The notes below the pieces were generated by a model. The model was given only the letters and a program-made list of their open reading frames with translations, ran no database searches and was not told where the DNA came from. 64,000 nt of DNA from Salinibacillus xinjiangensis (GTDB taxonomy: Bacteria; Bacillota; Bacilli; Bacillales; Alkalibacillaceae), in contig NZ_WJNH01000007.1 in assembly GCF_009649735.1 (NCBI RefSeq), forward strand, positions 124,001 through 188,000, in the 5' to 3' direction. Both the position numbers and the translations under genes were made by a program. This document shows, one piece after another, positions 54,574-63,936 of this stretch. The first letter of the stretch is position 1, and each line of letters opens with the position of its first letter.

Positions 54574-56388
54574 ATGAAGGTGGCAAAAAATACAAAAGCG
54601 ATTCCTAAGCGTGAAGAGGTACCAACTGAGCGCACGTGGAGGTTAGAAGATATTTTCGAAACAGACGATGCTTGGGAAAAAGAGTTTCAACAAGTTAAAC
54701 AATTATATCCAAAAATTACCGAATACCAAGGCAAGGTTGCGGAATCTCCTGAGAGGCTATTAGAACTTATGAAATTACAGGATGATATATCCCAGCGCTT
54801 AGCTAAGCTCTTTACGTATGCCCATATGCGGTATGATCAGGATACAACCAACTCCTTTTATCAGGAATTAAATACAAGAGCGGAAACACTTCTCACGCAA
54901 GCATCCAGTGCGATGAGCTTTATTGTGCCGGAAATTTTACAGCTTGATCAAGAAAAAGTAGAAGAATTTTTAGCTAAAAATGAAGAATTACATGTTTATA
55001 AGCATTATTTAGAGGATGTGCTGCGTCAGCGTCCTCATATTTTAGATGAAAAATCTGAAGCTTTACTTGCCGAGGTCTCTGAAGTTACTTCTAGTCCTGA
55101 ACAAACTTTTGGGATGCTGAACAATGCAGATATCGATTTTCCAGCTGTAAAGGATGAAGAAGGCAATGAAATTGATTTAACCCATGGACGTTTTATTCGC
55201 TTTTTGGAATCAAAAGAGAGAAGGGTAAGAGAAGATGCCTTTAATGCGATGTATAATACCTTTGGAAAATATAAAAATACCTTTGCCTCTACATTAAGCG
55301 GGGCAATTAAGCGCGATAATTTTTATGCAAAGGTGCGCAACTATGATTCAGCCCGGCAATCGGCATTAGATTCGAATAAGATTCCGGAGTCTGTTCATGA
55401 AAATTTAATAGAGGCAGTTAATGATAAATTATCGTTACTCCATCGTTACGTTTCATTGCGTAAAAAGGTCTTAGGCGTAGATAATCTCCATATGTATGAT
55501 CTCTATGTACCGCTTGTTGATGATGTAGATATGGAAATCAAATATGATGAAGCGAAGGATTTAGTCTTAAAAGGTCTTAAGCCTTTAGGAAAAGACTATC
55601 AAAATAAGCTTAAGGAAGGCTTTGAAAATCGTTGGATTGATGTCGAGGAGAACAAAGGTAAACGGAGTGGAGCCTACTCTTCTGGAGTGTATGGTACAAA
55701 TCCATATATTTTATTGAATTGGCAGGATAACATTAATAACCTGTTTACTTTAGCTCACGAGCTTGGTCACTCACTTCATAGCTATTATACCCGTGAGAAT
55801 CAGCCATATCGTTATGGTAACTATTCTATCTTTGTAGCTGAGGTGGCTTCAACGTGTAATGAAGCGTTGCTAAATGATTATTTACTTAAGGAAACCAATG
55901 ATAAGAAAGAAAAGCTTTACTTATTAAATCATTTCCTTGAAGGCTTCCGTGGAACAGTTTTCCGTCAGACCATGTTTGCTGAGTTTGAGCATGATATTCA
56001 TGTACGTGCACAAGAGGGGAACGCCCTTACTGCTGATAAAATGACAGAAATGTATTATGAGTTAAATAAGAAATATTTCGGAGACGACATTACGATTGAC
56101 GATAAAATTGGGCTTGAATGGGCACGGATTCCACATTTCTATTACAATTACTACGTTTATCAATATGCAACTGGATATTCAGCTGCAACTACACTAGCTT
56201 CGCAAATCCTTAGTGAGGGCGATGCAGCAGTAACTCGTTATTTAGATTATTTGAAGGCAGGGAGCAGTGATTATCCAATCGAGGTATTGAAGCGTGCAGG
56301 CGTAGATATGACATCAAAGGATCCAATCCTATCAGCCTTAGATGTATTTGAAGAGAAGTTAAATGAATTTGAGGAATTGCTTAAATAA
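54574..56388 (+). CDS. pepF: Oligoendopeptidase F
   Basis: A 604-aa M3B zinc metallopeptidase. The active site is L-A-H-E-L-G-H-S-L-H (HExxH) with the downstream glutamate in V-A-E-V-A-S-T-C-N-E. Cleaves 7-17-residue peptides in the cytosol, completing what Opp imports. Start ATG 54574 is 3 nt from GGAGG; the in-frame GTG 54580 has better spacing. Follows coiA as in B. subtilis (yjbF-yjbG). Confidence 0.95.
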   Translation: MKVAKNTKAIPKREEVPTERTWRLEDIFETDDAWEKEFQQVKQLYPKITEYQGKVAESPERLLELMKLQDDISQRLAKLFTYAHMRYDQDTTNSFYQELNTRAETLLTQASSAMSFIVPEILQLDQEKVEEFLAKNEELHVYKHYLEDVLRQRPHILDEKSEALLAEVSEVTSSPEQTFGMLNNADIDFPAVKDEEGNEIDLTHGRFIRFLESKERRVREDAFNAMYNTFGKYKNTFASTLSGAIKRDNFYAKVRNYDSARQSALDSNKIPESVHENLIEAVNDKLSLLHRYVSLRKKVLGVDNLHMYDLYVPLVDDVDMEIKYDEAKDLVLKGLKPLGKDYQNKLKEGFENRWIDVEENKGKRSGAYSSGVYGTNPYILLNWQDNINNLFTLAHELGHSLHSYYTRENQPYRYGNYSIFVAEVASTCNEALLNDYLLKETNDKKEKLYLLNHFLEGFRGTVFRQTMFAEFEHDIHVRAQEGNALTADKMTEMYYELNKKYFGDDITIDDKIGLEWARIPHFYYNYYVYQYATGYSAATTLASQILSEGDAAVTRYLDYLKAGSSDYPIEVLKRAGVDMTSKDPILSALDVFEEKLNEFEELLK

Positions 56389-56392
56389 AATG

Positions 56393-56442
56393 AACGGCTC
56401 TAGTTTTCAGGTGTAATCACCTGTTCTAGAGCCGTTTTTTAT
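56393..56442 (+). terminator. Terminator after pepF
   Basis: ACGGCTCTAG pairs with CTAGAGCCGT; an inner CAGGTG/CACCTG stem lies in the loop; then TTTTTT. Confidence 0.92.
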
Positions 56443-56479
56443 GATTAAAAGGCTTGTCACATAGCGATACACAAAATTT

Positions 56480-56522
56480 GGCTTCAGGATTTATCAGACT
56501 GTAGGGAAAACCTGAAGCCTAA
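56480..56522 (-). terminator. Terminator after the 60-aa membrane protein gene
   Basis: On the minus strand AGGCTTCAGG pairs with CCTGAAGCC and is followed by AAATTTTGTG. Weak T run, so moderate confidence. Confidence 0.6.
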
Positions 56523-56542
56523 CAAAGTGTACGCCCTTGTCT

Positions 56543-56725
56543 TCATCTAAACCCCCGGAAACCGCGAAATGCTTTTCGATAAAAAATGCTGTAAATAAAC
56601 ATATAAATGGTGAGAAATAATAGTGGGAGTGTGATGATTCGAGGGAATAGATTCATTAAGCCTAGGATGTTTAATACGAACATCACCAAACAAAGGACAA
56701 ATAATAGGATTGGAACTATTCTCAT
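56543..56725 (-). CDS. Small 60-aa membrane protein (YizD-position)
   Basis: A 60-aa protein with two membrane helices and the tail R-K-A-F-R-G-F-R-G-F-R. ATG 56725 has GAGGTG 7 nt upstream. It sits between pepF and spxH; I recall a small gene (yizD) at this place in B. subtilis, but I cannot confirm homology. Its upstream gap holds the RoxS gene in the opposite direction. Confidence 0.7.
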   Translation of the reverse strand: MRIVPILLFVLCLVMFVLNILGLMNLFPRIITLPLLFLTIYMFIYSIFYRKAFRGFRGFR

Positions 56726-56823
56726 GTTGCATCACCTCATTATTACAAGCTATGCTAGTACGAATGAAAAAATGCGGCATTTTAGCAAAAGAGTCTAGTT
56801 TTACATTTACACCTTGTGAGGTC

Positions 56824-56854
56824 TTTTGTGACATTTTTGTGAAATGATTCACGT
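56824..56854 (+). promoter_or_regulatory. Rex-like operator and ResD-like direct repeats upstream of RoxS
   Basis: TTGTGAA-ATGA-TTCACGT at 56837-56854 matches the Rex operator TTGTGAA-N4-TTCACAA in 12 of 14 defined positions. TTTTGTGA occurs twice 11 bp apart (56824 and 56835), resembling ResD sites. In B. subtilis RoxS is activated by ResD and repressed by Rex, so the sites fit the sRNA gene about 45-70 bp downstream. Confidence 0.7.
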
Positions 56855-56884
56855 ATATATTGCGCTCAAGTTTGACTCTTGATA

Positions 56885-56890
56885 TATTAT
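56885..56890 (+). promoter_or_regulatory. -10 box of the RoxS gene
   Basis: TATTAT ends 6 nt before G56897, the predicted first base. No good -35 is visible, consistent with an activator-dependent promoter. Confidence 0.6.
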
Positions 56891-56896
56891 AAATGT

Positions 56897-57018
56897 GAAG
56901 AAAATCACAATGCTAAAACAATCCCCTTTGTTTAGTAGTGAACTTTCTCTAAAGCCCCCTTTGTCTTGATAATATACGTTTATGGAAGGGTGATAATCAT
57001 TCATCCTTCTTTTTGTTT
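56897..57018 (+). ncRNA. roxS: RoxS/RsaE regulatory small RNA
   Basis: Predicted 122-nt RNA in the gap between pepF and spxH, the conserved RsaE/RoxS location in staphylococci and Bacillus. It begins GAAGAAAATCACAA, like RsaE (GAAATTAATCACAT). It carries the C-rich target-binding motifs ATCCCCTTTGTTTAG at 56921-56935 and CCCCCTTTGTC at 56955-56965. It ends in a terminator, GAAGGGTGA paired with TCATCCTTC followed by TTTTTG (56984-57018). RoxS controls central metabolism and redox balance by pairing through these motifs. Identity rests on motif, position and structure together. It is convergent with spxH and antisense to no gene. Confidence 0.9.
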
Positions 57019-57024
57019 TGTAAT

Positions 57025-57068
57025 AGAAAAGAGGCTGATCCATTTCCATTTGATCAGCCTCTTTTCTC
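57025..57068 (-). terminator. Terminator after spxH
   Basis: AAAGAGGCTGATC pairs with GATCAGCCTCTTT over 11 nt with flanking T/A runs. Next to the spxH stop; probably bidirectional. Confidence 0.9.
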
Positions 57069-57071
57069 ATA

Positions 57072-57971
57072 TTACTCTCCAACATAGCGCCAAAATGTAT
57101 CGTATTTGGCAGGCATTTTCTCGACTGTCTGTCTAAAGAGCAATTTTTTCATTTCTTTTTCGGTTCTTTCATTTGACCAATCGAACACAACAGAGATTTC
57201 TTTTGTCGCAACGAATTTAAAATAGCGAACAAATTCTTCTAAGCTTGGTTTTGCAGCAGGTCTTGGGGTTTGGCCTAATACTTCGTGTAACATCTTTACA
57301 TACACGTTATAAGGATACAAACCCGAAATTTTTATCCCTTCCTGCTCCTCCGTTTGGTTGAACAAAACAATTGTCGGAATCTCATCGACTTCCATTTCCT
57401 GGGTAAGCCGTAAATCGCATTGTAATGCTTTTTTAGCGGAATCCCCGTAAAGGTCTTTATGGAATTCCTCCACATCTAATTTCGCTTCACGGGCACAGGT
57501 GAGAAGGACATCCTCTTCCGAGATGTTTTCCTTGCTCACAAATAAGTGCTCCTGAATTTTACGTAAAAATAAAGCGCCGGGTTTTCCACCTTGAAGTTCA
57601 GCAGCCTTTATGGCAATGGTTGGTAACCAGGGAGAGGAGACTGGGTTTTCAAACCATAGATCTCCATCACAGCTCATTCCAGTTCGACTGGCCGTTTTTT
57701 CCCATACGTCAGCTAAGTCTTTGGGGTTTTTCATCTTATCAATATTTAAAGATGATAGCTTTCCACTAACAATCGGCCTTAGCTTGAAGTAGCGTCCGTA
57801 TTCAATTTTGAGTTTTTTTAGAAAGGGCTCCAGTGACCAGCATTCAGGACATAATGGGTCAACAAAGACGTAAATTTCAACTGGTTTATTTAAAAAATCA
57901 AAAAAACCATACTGGGAGTTATGACTATTGGATGTGCTGCTGGTTGTATGCCCAGTATTTTTACGAATCAC
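57072..57971 (-). CDS. spxH: ClpXP adaptor SpxH (YjbH)
   Basis: A 299-aa DsbA-like thioredoxin-fold protein that delivers Spx to ClpXP. The C-P-E-C motif lies in [11 protein letters not shown] near residue 40; [15 protein letters not shown] and D-E-I-P-T-I-V-L-F are typical. A His-rich zinc-binding N-terminus as in B. subtilis YjbH is reduced here to [10 protein letters not shown]. Overlaps the yjbI stop by 4 bp (ATGA), second gene of the yjbI-spxH operon. Confidence 0.94.
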   Translation of the reverse strand: MIRKNTGHTTSSTSNSHNSQYGFFDFLNKPVEIYVFVDPLCPECWSLEPFLKKLKIEYGRYFKLRPIVSGKLSSLNIDKMKNPKDLADVWEKTASRTGMSCDGDLWFENPVSSPWLPTIAIKAAELQGGKPGALFLRKIQEHLFVSKENISEEDVLLTCAREAKLDVEEFHKDLYGDSAKKALQCDLRLTQEMEVDEIPTIVLFNQTEEQEGIKISGLYPYNVYVKMLHEVLGQTPRPAAKPSLEEFVRYFKFVATKEISVVFDWSNERTEKEMKKLLFRQTVEKMPAKYDTFWRYVGE

Positions 57972-58369
57972 ATGGATTCTCCTTTCTCATTCTCAGGTGT
58001 ATTCATCATATGGGTGGCAGTAAGGGTCAAGCGCTCTAGCATGACTGTTCGATAGGGCTCTTCAATTTTGGTTTCATCTATGGCTGCTGTCATGCACTCT
58101 AGCCACGCATCTCGACGTGAGGGGGTGATTTCAAAAGGACTATGTCGCATTCTCATCCTAGGGTGCCCTCGTTCCTGGGTAAAAAGTGGAGGTCCACCAA
58201 AAAATTGAGTGAGAAATAATTTTTGCTTTCGAGCTGTTTCGGTTAAGTCATCAGGAAAGATTGGTGTTAGCTTAGGATGCTTGCCAACCCGCTTATAAAA
58301 GGCCTCCACAAGCTCTTCTATTTTTTCATATCCAATGGCTTCATAAATGGTATTTGGTCGTTCATTCAT
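57968..58369 (-). CDS. yjbI: Truncated hemoglobin YjbI (group II)
   Basis: A 133-aa trHbO-type 2/2 globin: [27 protein letters not shown] and the proximal-His region [10 protein letters not shown]. Binds heme/oxygen; in B. subtilis it is cotranscribed with spxH, and in S. aureus YjbI/YjbH link to thiol stress. ATGA coupling to spxH. Confidence 0.94.
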   Translation of the reverse strand: MNERPNTIYEAIGYEKIEELVEAFYKRVGKHPKLTPIFPDDLTETARKQKLFLTQFFGGPPLFTQERGHPRMRMRHSPFEITPSRRDAWLECMTAAIDETKIEEPYRTVMLERLTLTATHMMNTPENEKGESM

Positions 58370-58562
58370 AATATCCTCTTACCTTCTTCCGACAAGTATT
58401 GTCTATAAAGTACATTGTTTGCTAATCCTACATTTTCTAATAAGTTATTCATTTCCATAACATATTGATTCGGACCATCGTACAAGTGCAAATAGGGGCG
58501 CTAAAGGCTTGCACTGATGTTTTATACACCTATTTTAGCAACGTCATTTTATTTCTGGCAAC

Positions 58563-59144
58563 TTATCTGTTTGACTCAAGGGCTTGGAAGAATCGCTCAA
58601 TTTTATTGGGAGTCGATTTTTGGACGATTTCATATTTAGTTAGTAAATATTGGAATGCCTTTTCTCCTATCTCTACGCTCGGAGCCTCCAGCTCTAATTC
58701 ATAGTCTTCCGTATTGTGATAAACACTATGGTCCAAGACGACGAGACATTCGTTCCACTTTGTTTCAATTCGATATGTGGTAAGGCTCCCTTTATAGGAA
58801 AGCTTCTCGACGGGAATATTTAATGAGCTTAGTCTTTCCGTTATAGAGTCCGGTATTTGTAAGTTTCCATTTATACAGTCTTGCAATGCTTCAGCAGGGA
58901 TGGATTCATGGGTTTCTAACAAACCTGTTTCATGGGGCTCCTTTAATGTGTAAACGCATTCATTGTTTTTTTCACGAATACGTAAAGCAGCTCCAGCAGA
59001 TTTAAGATGAAATTCATCCGTTTCAAAATAATAATTAATCTGTTGATTTGGATTCATTTCAGTTAGTTGTAGGCCTGTTAATAGCTTATCGTATTCATTT
59101 TTAGTAAGAATATTTTTATATTCAATTTCAATTTCTTGATGCAT
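58563..59144 (-). CDS. yjbK: CYTH-domain protein YjbK
   Basis: A 193-aa CYTH-family (triphosphate tunnel metalloenzyme) protein. The signature E-I-E-I-E-Y-K is at residues 4-10, with a downstream R-I-R-E-K and acidic strands (E-L-E-L-E-A-P). GGGGGAAATAGAG precedes ATG 59144. Possibly hydrolyses a triphosphate; next to a (p)ppGpp synthetase, divergently. B. subtilis yjbJ and yjbL, which flank yjbK there, are absent. Confidence 0.9.
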   Translation of the reverse strand: MHQEIEIEYKNILTKNEYDKLLTGLQLTEMNPNQQINYYFETDEFHLKSAGAALRIREKNNECVYTLKEPHETGLLETHESIPAEALQDCINGNLQIPDSITERLSSLNIPVEKLSYKGSLTTYRIETKWNECLVVLDHSVYHNTEDYELELEAPSVEIGEKAFQYLLTKYEIVQKSTPNKIERFFQALESNR

Positions 59145-59299
59145 CTCTATTTCCCCCAAATCTGAGTATGATTTTATTATGAGCAAAAATAGGGTTCAAT
59201 TGCAAAGAAAATTACCTAAACAATCCGACGTTAACTGTATGAACCTATACTTTATGATACAATTAGGTCGAAACTTGTGAGCGAAGTTAAGAGGGTGAG

Positions 59300-59941
59300 A
59301 TGAAGTTGAATTGGGAAGCGATATTAGCCCCATACACTCAGGCTGTAGATGAATTAAAAGTAAAGCTGAGGCGAATGCGGGCACAATATGAATATGAATC
59401 GAGTCACTCCCCGATTGAATTTGTAACCGGGCGAGTAAAACCCGTATCCAGTATATTAGAAAAGGCGAGAAGAAAAGGGATTTCAATGGATCGAATAGAA
59501 GACGAAATCCAGGACATCGCCGGTTTACGTATAGTGTGTCAATTTGTTGATGATATTTATGCAGTCATGGAATTATTAAAAAGACGAAATGATTTTGAAA
59601 TTATTGAAGAAAAGGACTACATCGCAGAGAAAAAAGAAAGTGGTTATCGTTCCTATCACATTATCATTAAATATCCAGTGGAGACGATACACGGTGAAAA
59701 AATTCTATTAGCTGAAATTCAAATCCGGACGTTAGCCATGAACTTTTGGGCAACCAATGAACACTCCATCAATTATAAATATTCGGGTCAAATTCCTGTC
59801 GATATTAAGCGGAGATTAAAAAGAGCAGCAGAAGCGGCTTTTCGGTTAGATGAAGAAATGTCATCAATCCGAAATGAAGTACAAGAGGCACAAAAAATAT
59901 TTAAAAAGAAACAAGGACAGGACCATAGAAAGAATAGATAA
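59300..59941 (+). CDS. yjbM: Small alarmone synthetase (RelQ/SasB, YjbM)
   Basis: A 213-aa synthetase-only RelA/SpoT homologue making (p)ppGpp from ATP and GDP/GTP. Present: S-P-I-E-F-V-T-G-R-V-K-P-V-S-S-I-L-E-K, I-Q-D-I-A-G-L-R-I, K-E-S-G-Y-R-S-Y-H and L-A-E-I-Q-I-R-T-L-A-M-N-F-W-A-T. No HD hydrolase domain. ATG 59300 (or TTG 59306) after GAGGG. Starts the yjbM-nadK-yjbO operon. Confidence 0.95.
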   Translation: MKLNWEAILAPYTQAVDELKVKLRRMRAQYEYESSHSPIEFVTGRVKPVSSILEKARRKGISMDRIEDEIQDIAGLRIVCQFVDDIYAVMELLKRRNDFEIIEEKDYIAEKKESGYRSYHIIIKYPVETIHGEKILLAEIQIRTLAMNFWATNEHSINYKYSGQIPVDIKRRLKRAAEAAFRLDEEMSSIRNEVQEAQKIFKKKQGQDHRKNR

Positions 59942-59968
59942 ACCTTAAGTCAAAAGGAGTAAGGGAAA

Positions 59969-60772
59969 ATGAAATTTGCGATGCAGAGTAAAGGGGATAA
60001 AGTCTCGAACGAAATTAGCTTGAAAATAAAAAATTATCTACTTGAGTTTGAATTAGAGCTAAATGATGAGGAGCCTGATTTGGTTATTTCAGTCGGTGGC
60101 GATGGAACTTTACTGGAGGCTTTTCACTCATACGTCCATCGGCTCAAGCATACCGCTTTTATTGGAGTTCACACTGGCCACCTCGGCTTCTATGCTGACT
60201 GGTTACCGAAAGAAATTGAAAAACTCATTATCGAAATTGCCAGGACTCCTTTTCAGGTGGTGGAATATCCTGTTTTAGAAATTAAAATACACCCTAATGG
60301 AGATGAGGAAGAAGATCGATATTTAGCACTTAACGAGGGCTCAGTCAAAACAGCAGAGGGTTCTGTTGTTGTGGACGTAGAAATCAAGGGAGAGCACTTT
60401 GAGACCTTCAGAGGAGATGGCCTATGTATTTCTACTCCATCTGGAAGTACGGCTTATAATAAAGCCCTTGGAGGAGCTATTATCCACCCTTCACTAGAGG
60501 CGATTCAGGTTACGGAAATGGCTTCCATTAACAATCGGGTGTTCCGTACGGTCGGTTCACCACTTATTTTACCGAAGCATCATACATGTATGTTAAAGCC
60601 CCTCCATGACCGGAGCTTTTTAATCACGATTGATCATCACACCTATACATACAAGGATGTGAAGGCAATTGAGTGTCGAGTGGCTAAGGAAAAAGTGAAG
60701 TTTGCACGCTTTCGTCCGTTTCCATTTTGGAAGAGGGTTCACGATTCCTTTATTGCTGATGAACGAAGCTAA
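59969..60772 (+). CDS. nadK: NAD kinase
   Basis: A 267-aa enzyme phosphorylating NAD to NADP. Active-site G-G-D-G-T-L-L at about 44-50, the G-H-L-G-F-Y loop, A-L-N-E-G-S-V-K and the [10 protein letters not shown] motif. AAAGGAG precedes the ATG. In the same order relQ-nadK-pseudouridine synthase as B. subtilis yjbM-yjbN-yjbO. Confidence 0.97.
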   Translation: MKFAMQSKGDKVSNEISLKIKNYLLEFELELNDEEPDLVISVGGDGTLLEAFHSYVHRLKHTAFIGVHTGHLGFYADWLPKEIEKLIIEIARTPFQVVEYPVLEIKIHPNGDEEEDRYLALNEGSVKTAEGSVVVDVEIKGEHFETFRGDGLCISTPSGSTAYNKALGGAIIHPSLEAIQVTEMASINNRVFRTVGSPLILPKHHTCMLKPLHDRSFLITIDHHTYTYKDVKAIECRVAKEKVKFARFRPFPFWKRVHDSFIADERS

Positions 60773-60785
60773 GGCGGTGATTGCT

Positions 60786-61664
60786 ATGAAATGGACAATC
60801 GAAAAGCAATATGATGGCATGCTCGTACGTGAATACTTACATTCGGTACGAGCATTTTCGCGTCGTATGGTGAAAACGGTGAAATTTGAAGGTTCAATTA
60901 TGCTCAATGGGAAACCTGTGACAGTTAGATCCACTCTTCATAAGGGAGATGAGCTAGCGATCACATTTCCCGAAGAACGTAAGGAGGATGGACTGACACC
61001 GATAGAGATTTCTCTTGATATAATATTTGAGGATGAGGAGATCCTCGTACTGAATAAGCCAGCAGGTATTCCTGTTGTACCGTCCCCACATTTCCAGGGA
61101 GGTTCAATCGCCAGCGGGTTAATTTCCTATTATCAAAAGAAAAATCTTAATTATACAGCCCATATTGTTACACGATTAGACAAGGATACGTCAGGACTCA
61201 TGCTAGTTGCCAAACATCGTTTTAGCCACTCTCAGCTGGCACGCCTTCAACAGCAGGGAAAAGTAAACCGATCATACACAGCCCTGGTTGATGGTCAGCT
61301 TGAAGCCAAAAAAGGTGTTATAGATGTACCGATTGGTAGGAAATCGACATCCATTATTGAGCGTGAAGTGAGGGAGGATGGGCAGAAGGCTGTCACGCAT
61401 TATGAAGTCATCGAGGAATTGGAGCGGTTTTCAGTCGTACATGTACGTTTGGAAACGGGGAGGACGCATCAAATCAGAGTTCATTTTGCCTCACTGGGTC
61501 ATCCGCTCCTTGGGGATGACCTTTATGGTGGTCCAATGAAGGAAGGAATCAAGCGCCAGGCACTCCATTGTCATGAGCTGTCCTTTTATCATCCTTTTCG
61601 GGGCGAAACGGTTGAATTGGTGACACCTGTTCTTAAGGATATGAGGTTGTTGATGGAACAGTAG
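60786..61664 (+). CDS. yjbO: RluA/RluD-family pseudouridine synthase (YjbO)
   Basis: A 292-aa RNA pseudouridine synthase with an S4-like N-terminus (about residues 10-60) and the catalytic core R-L-D-K-D-T-S-G-L-M-L-V (catalytic Asp) followed by G-R-T-H-Q-I-R-V-H. ATG 60786 with GGCGGTG 6 nt upstream; the longer frame from 60702 overlaps nadK. 13 bp after nadK. Target rRNA/tRNA position not known. Confidence 0.92.
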   Translation: MKWTIEKQYDGMLVREYLHSVRAFSRRMVKTVKFEGSIMLNGKPVTVRSTLHKGDELAITFPEERKEDGLTPIEISLDIIFEDEEILVLNKPAGIPVVPSPHFQGGSIASGLISYYQKKNLNYTAHIVTRLDKDTSGLMLVAKHRFSHSQLARLQQQGKVNRSYTALVDGQLEAKKGVIDVPIGRKSTSIIEREVREDGQKAVTHYEVIEELERFSVVHVRLETGRTHQIRVHFASLGHPLLGDDLYGGPMKEGIKRQALHCHELSFYHPFRGETVELVTPVLKDMRLLMEQ

Positions 61665-61704
61665 GTTTTGCTTGCACATCTCCCAGGAACTTTTGTTTAA
61701 AGTA

Positions 61705-62451
61705 TTATTCCTCATACGTTCGGAATTTCTCTGGCAAGTAGGGCTGTTTAGACGGCACCGACACAATCTTCTCCTCAGGCAAACGGAAAGCGGTTAAATG
61801 TCCGCCAAACACACAGCCGGTATCAATGTTCACGGTTTTGTTTTTAAAACGTGGCTCAGGAACCGGTGTGTGTCCGTATACAATCCACTGGTTTCCATGA
61901 TAATTTCGAGCCCAATCCTTTCTTTCAGGCATTCCTCTTTCATCTTTTTTTCCGGTAATGTCGCCATAAAAAACGAAGGTCTCAACCTTTTTGCTATACT
62001 GACCAATCATTTCCTCTTTAATACCAGCGTGAGCAACAACAGCCTGAACCTCAGGGATGGTTAAATATAGAGGTGCATTTTCATATAACTCCATAAATTG
62101 CTGTTTAACCTCCTGTTGTTTCGCATTGGGTAGAGCCTCGTATTCTGCTACCGTTGTTTCCAAGCCATGTTGATGCTTGACGGGGTTACCTAAAAAGTAG
62201 CGATAAAGTTTATTACAGTGATTGCCTGGGACATATTTTGCTTTCATATGCTTAACGACTAGCTGATAAACCAACTCTATGACTTTAATAGACGATGGAC
62301 CACGATCGGTTAGGTCACCGACAAAAACGGGTATACGGTAATCAGGATGGGTTGGGATTCCTTTTACCCACGTATAGCCGAGTTCAGTAAATAATTGTTT
62401 GAGTTCATCCAAACAACCGTGAATATCGCCAATAATATCAAATTTTTCCAT
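61705..62451 (-). CDS. prpE: Bis(5'-nucleosyl)-tetraphosphatase PrpE
   Basis: A 248-aa metallophosphoesterase of the PPP family: G-D-I-H-G (about 8-12), G-D-L-T-D-R-G, G-N-H-C and Y-G-H-T-P-V-P motifs for two metal ions. PrpE hydrolyses Ap4A and affects spore germination in Bacillus. AAAGGAG lies 8 nt before ATG 62451. Convergent with yjbO as in B. subtilis. Confidence 0.92.
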   Translation of the reverse strand: MEKFDIIGDIHGCLDELKQLFTELGYTWVKGIPTHPDYRIPVFVGDLTDRGPSSIKVIELVYQLVVKHMKAKYVPGNHCNKLYRYFLGNPVKHQHGLETTVAEYEALPNAKQQEVKQQFMELYENAPLYLTIPEVQAVVAHAGIKEEMIGQYSKKVETFVFYGDITGKKDERGMPERKDWARNYHGNQWIVYGHTPVPEPRFKNKTVNIDTGCVFGGHLTAFRLPEEKIVSVPSKQPYLPEKFRTYEE

Positions 62452-62465
62452 TATACAGTCTCCTT

Positions 62466-62512
62466 TATAATAAAAAAAGAGTGGAAAATCGTTTTTATCT
62501 TTTCCACTCATT
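62466..62512 (-). terminator. Terminator after the RodA/FtsW gene
   Basis: On the minus strand GAGTGGAAAA pairs with TTTTCCACTC, then seven T. Confidence 0.9.
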
Positions 62513-62529
62513 GTTGAAATTATATTTTA

Positions 62530-63705
62530 TTAATCATCAAACATGTAGGTTCTGATTCTCGACTTCACATTTAAAACGAGCCCAATTGCGATCATGTAGG
62601 CAATTAATGAGCTACCTCCATAACTGATAAAAGGGAGGGATAGTCCGGAAATTGGCAACAGCTTAATTGACATCCCTACATTTTGAATGACCTGATAGGT
62701 AATCATCCCGACAACTCCTGTACATAGATAGCTACCAAAAGGGTCTTTACATGATAAGGCGGTATGGATGATTCGATATATTAATAAAAAGTATAGCGTG
62801 ATGACAAGGCTAGAGCCAATAAATCCTGCCTGCTCTGCGATTACGGAGAAAATCATATCGGTTTCACGAACTGGAATTCCCAGTACTTCAATATTCATAA
62901 AGCCTTTTCCAAGTAACTGACCTGAACCAATAGCAAGTAAGGTTTTATTAATTTGATAGCCAGATTGCTCGGCATTTTGTTGTGGGTCAAACCATGCCTC
63001 GAGCCTAGTGAAGACGTGACCAAACACAGTATCATTCAGATAGTCATGGACAAAATCAGGGAATAATAAATATATCCCGACAAAGGCACCAATAATTGCA
63101 GCTACAATCCCAGCAATCGCTAATAGTATTCGCCATCTTATACCAGAAACTAATATAAGGAAGCCCACGATACATAGCATAACAACCGCTGATCCTAAGT
63201 CGGGCTGCATCGCAACTAAAATGACTGCAGGTATAGTAAGCATAGCTATTTTCGCTAACAACCAAACGTCATCAACAAAACGTGGTTCTTTTCTTTTTTC
63301 ATTATGTGATGTAATTAAATGGGCAACGGCAATCAGTAAAAAGATTTTCATAAATTCAGCAGGTTGGACGGTAACACCGAGCCCTGGAATCTGATACCAG
63401 CCTCTCGCTCCACCTAGTTCGATTGAAAAAGGCAAAAAGTAAAGTCCTGCTACGAACAAAAGACCAAAGCCGTATAGATACCAGGCAATTGCCCGAAAAC
63501 GATCGTAATCTAAAATAAGGACAGAAGCAGTAACAATAGCTCCGATGATATACCATTTAATTTGTTGTTTATAAAATAACACCGGCGAATTGGTGGTTAA
63601 ATAATCCTGGACAGTATACAAAGACAACACACTGATGATGGCTAAAATAATAATGATGGATATTAAGATGTAATCTATATTAAAACGCTTATGATCTTTT
63701 TGCAT
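62530..63705 (-). CDS. RodA/FtsW/SpoVE family (SEDS) glycosyltransferase
   Basis: A 391-aa SEDS protein with about ten membrane helices, polymerising lipid II into glycan with a class B PBP. Signature parts: G-A-R-G-W, Q-P-A-E-F-M-K, M-Q-P-D-L-G-S-A, the R-E-T-D-M-I-F-S-V-I-A-E-Q-A-G-F motif and F-I-S-Y-G-G-S-S-L near the end. The length and P-x-R-E-T-D pattern fit the RodA side better than SpoVE/FtsW, but paralogue assignment is uncertain. Not at this place in B. subtilis. Confidence 0.88.
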   Translation of the reverse strand: MQKDHKRFNIDYILISIIIILAIISVLSLYTVQDYLTTNSPVLFYKQQIKWYIIGAIVTASVLILDYDRFRAIAWYLYGFGLLFVAGLYFLPFSIELGGARGWYQIPGLGVTVQPAEFMKIFLLIAVAHLITSHNEKRKEPRFVDDVWLLAKIAMLTIPAVILVAMQPDLGSAVVMLCIVGFLILVSGIRWRILLAIAGIVAAIIGAFVGIYLLFPDFVHDYLNDTVFGHVFTRLEAWFDPQQNAEQSGYQINKTLLAIGSGQLLGKGFMNIEVLGIPVRETDMIFSVIAEQAGFIGSSLVITLYFLLIYRIIHTALSCKDPFGSYLCTGVVGMITYQVIQNVGMSIKLLPISGLSLPFISYGGSSLIAYMIAIGLVLNVKSRIRTYMFDD

Positions 63706-63936
63706 TTACATTTCCTTCCTATACTTGATGCAAATTTGGACAAAATTCGCGTAGGTTACATTAATATTCTATTATACATTGTTCATGAAAATTCACGATT
63801 CGTCAATTATAAAAAGAATGAAGTTTGTATGGAAGTTGTTGACAAGATGAAAGTAGACTTTTAAGATAAAACGGTTAACAACTAGCGTAAACTTACACAA
63901 ATTATAGATAGATGTGTTTGATTGGGAGGGATCGAC

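Noticed and set aside
56894-56909. Crp/Fnr box TGTGA-N6-TCACA
   Set aside because: It coincides with the 5' end of the RoxS transcript, whose conserved start contains ATCACA; position downstream of the -10 makes an activator site unlikely.
56849-57085. 78-aa reverse ORF
   Set aside because: It overlaps the spxH terminator and runs antisense through RoxS, without a ribosome site.
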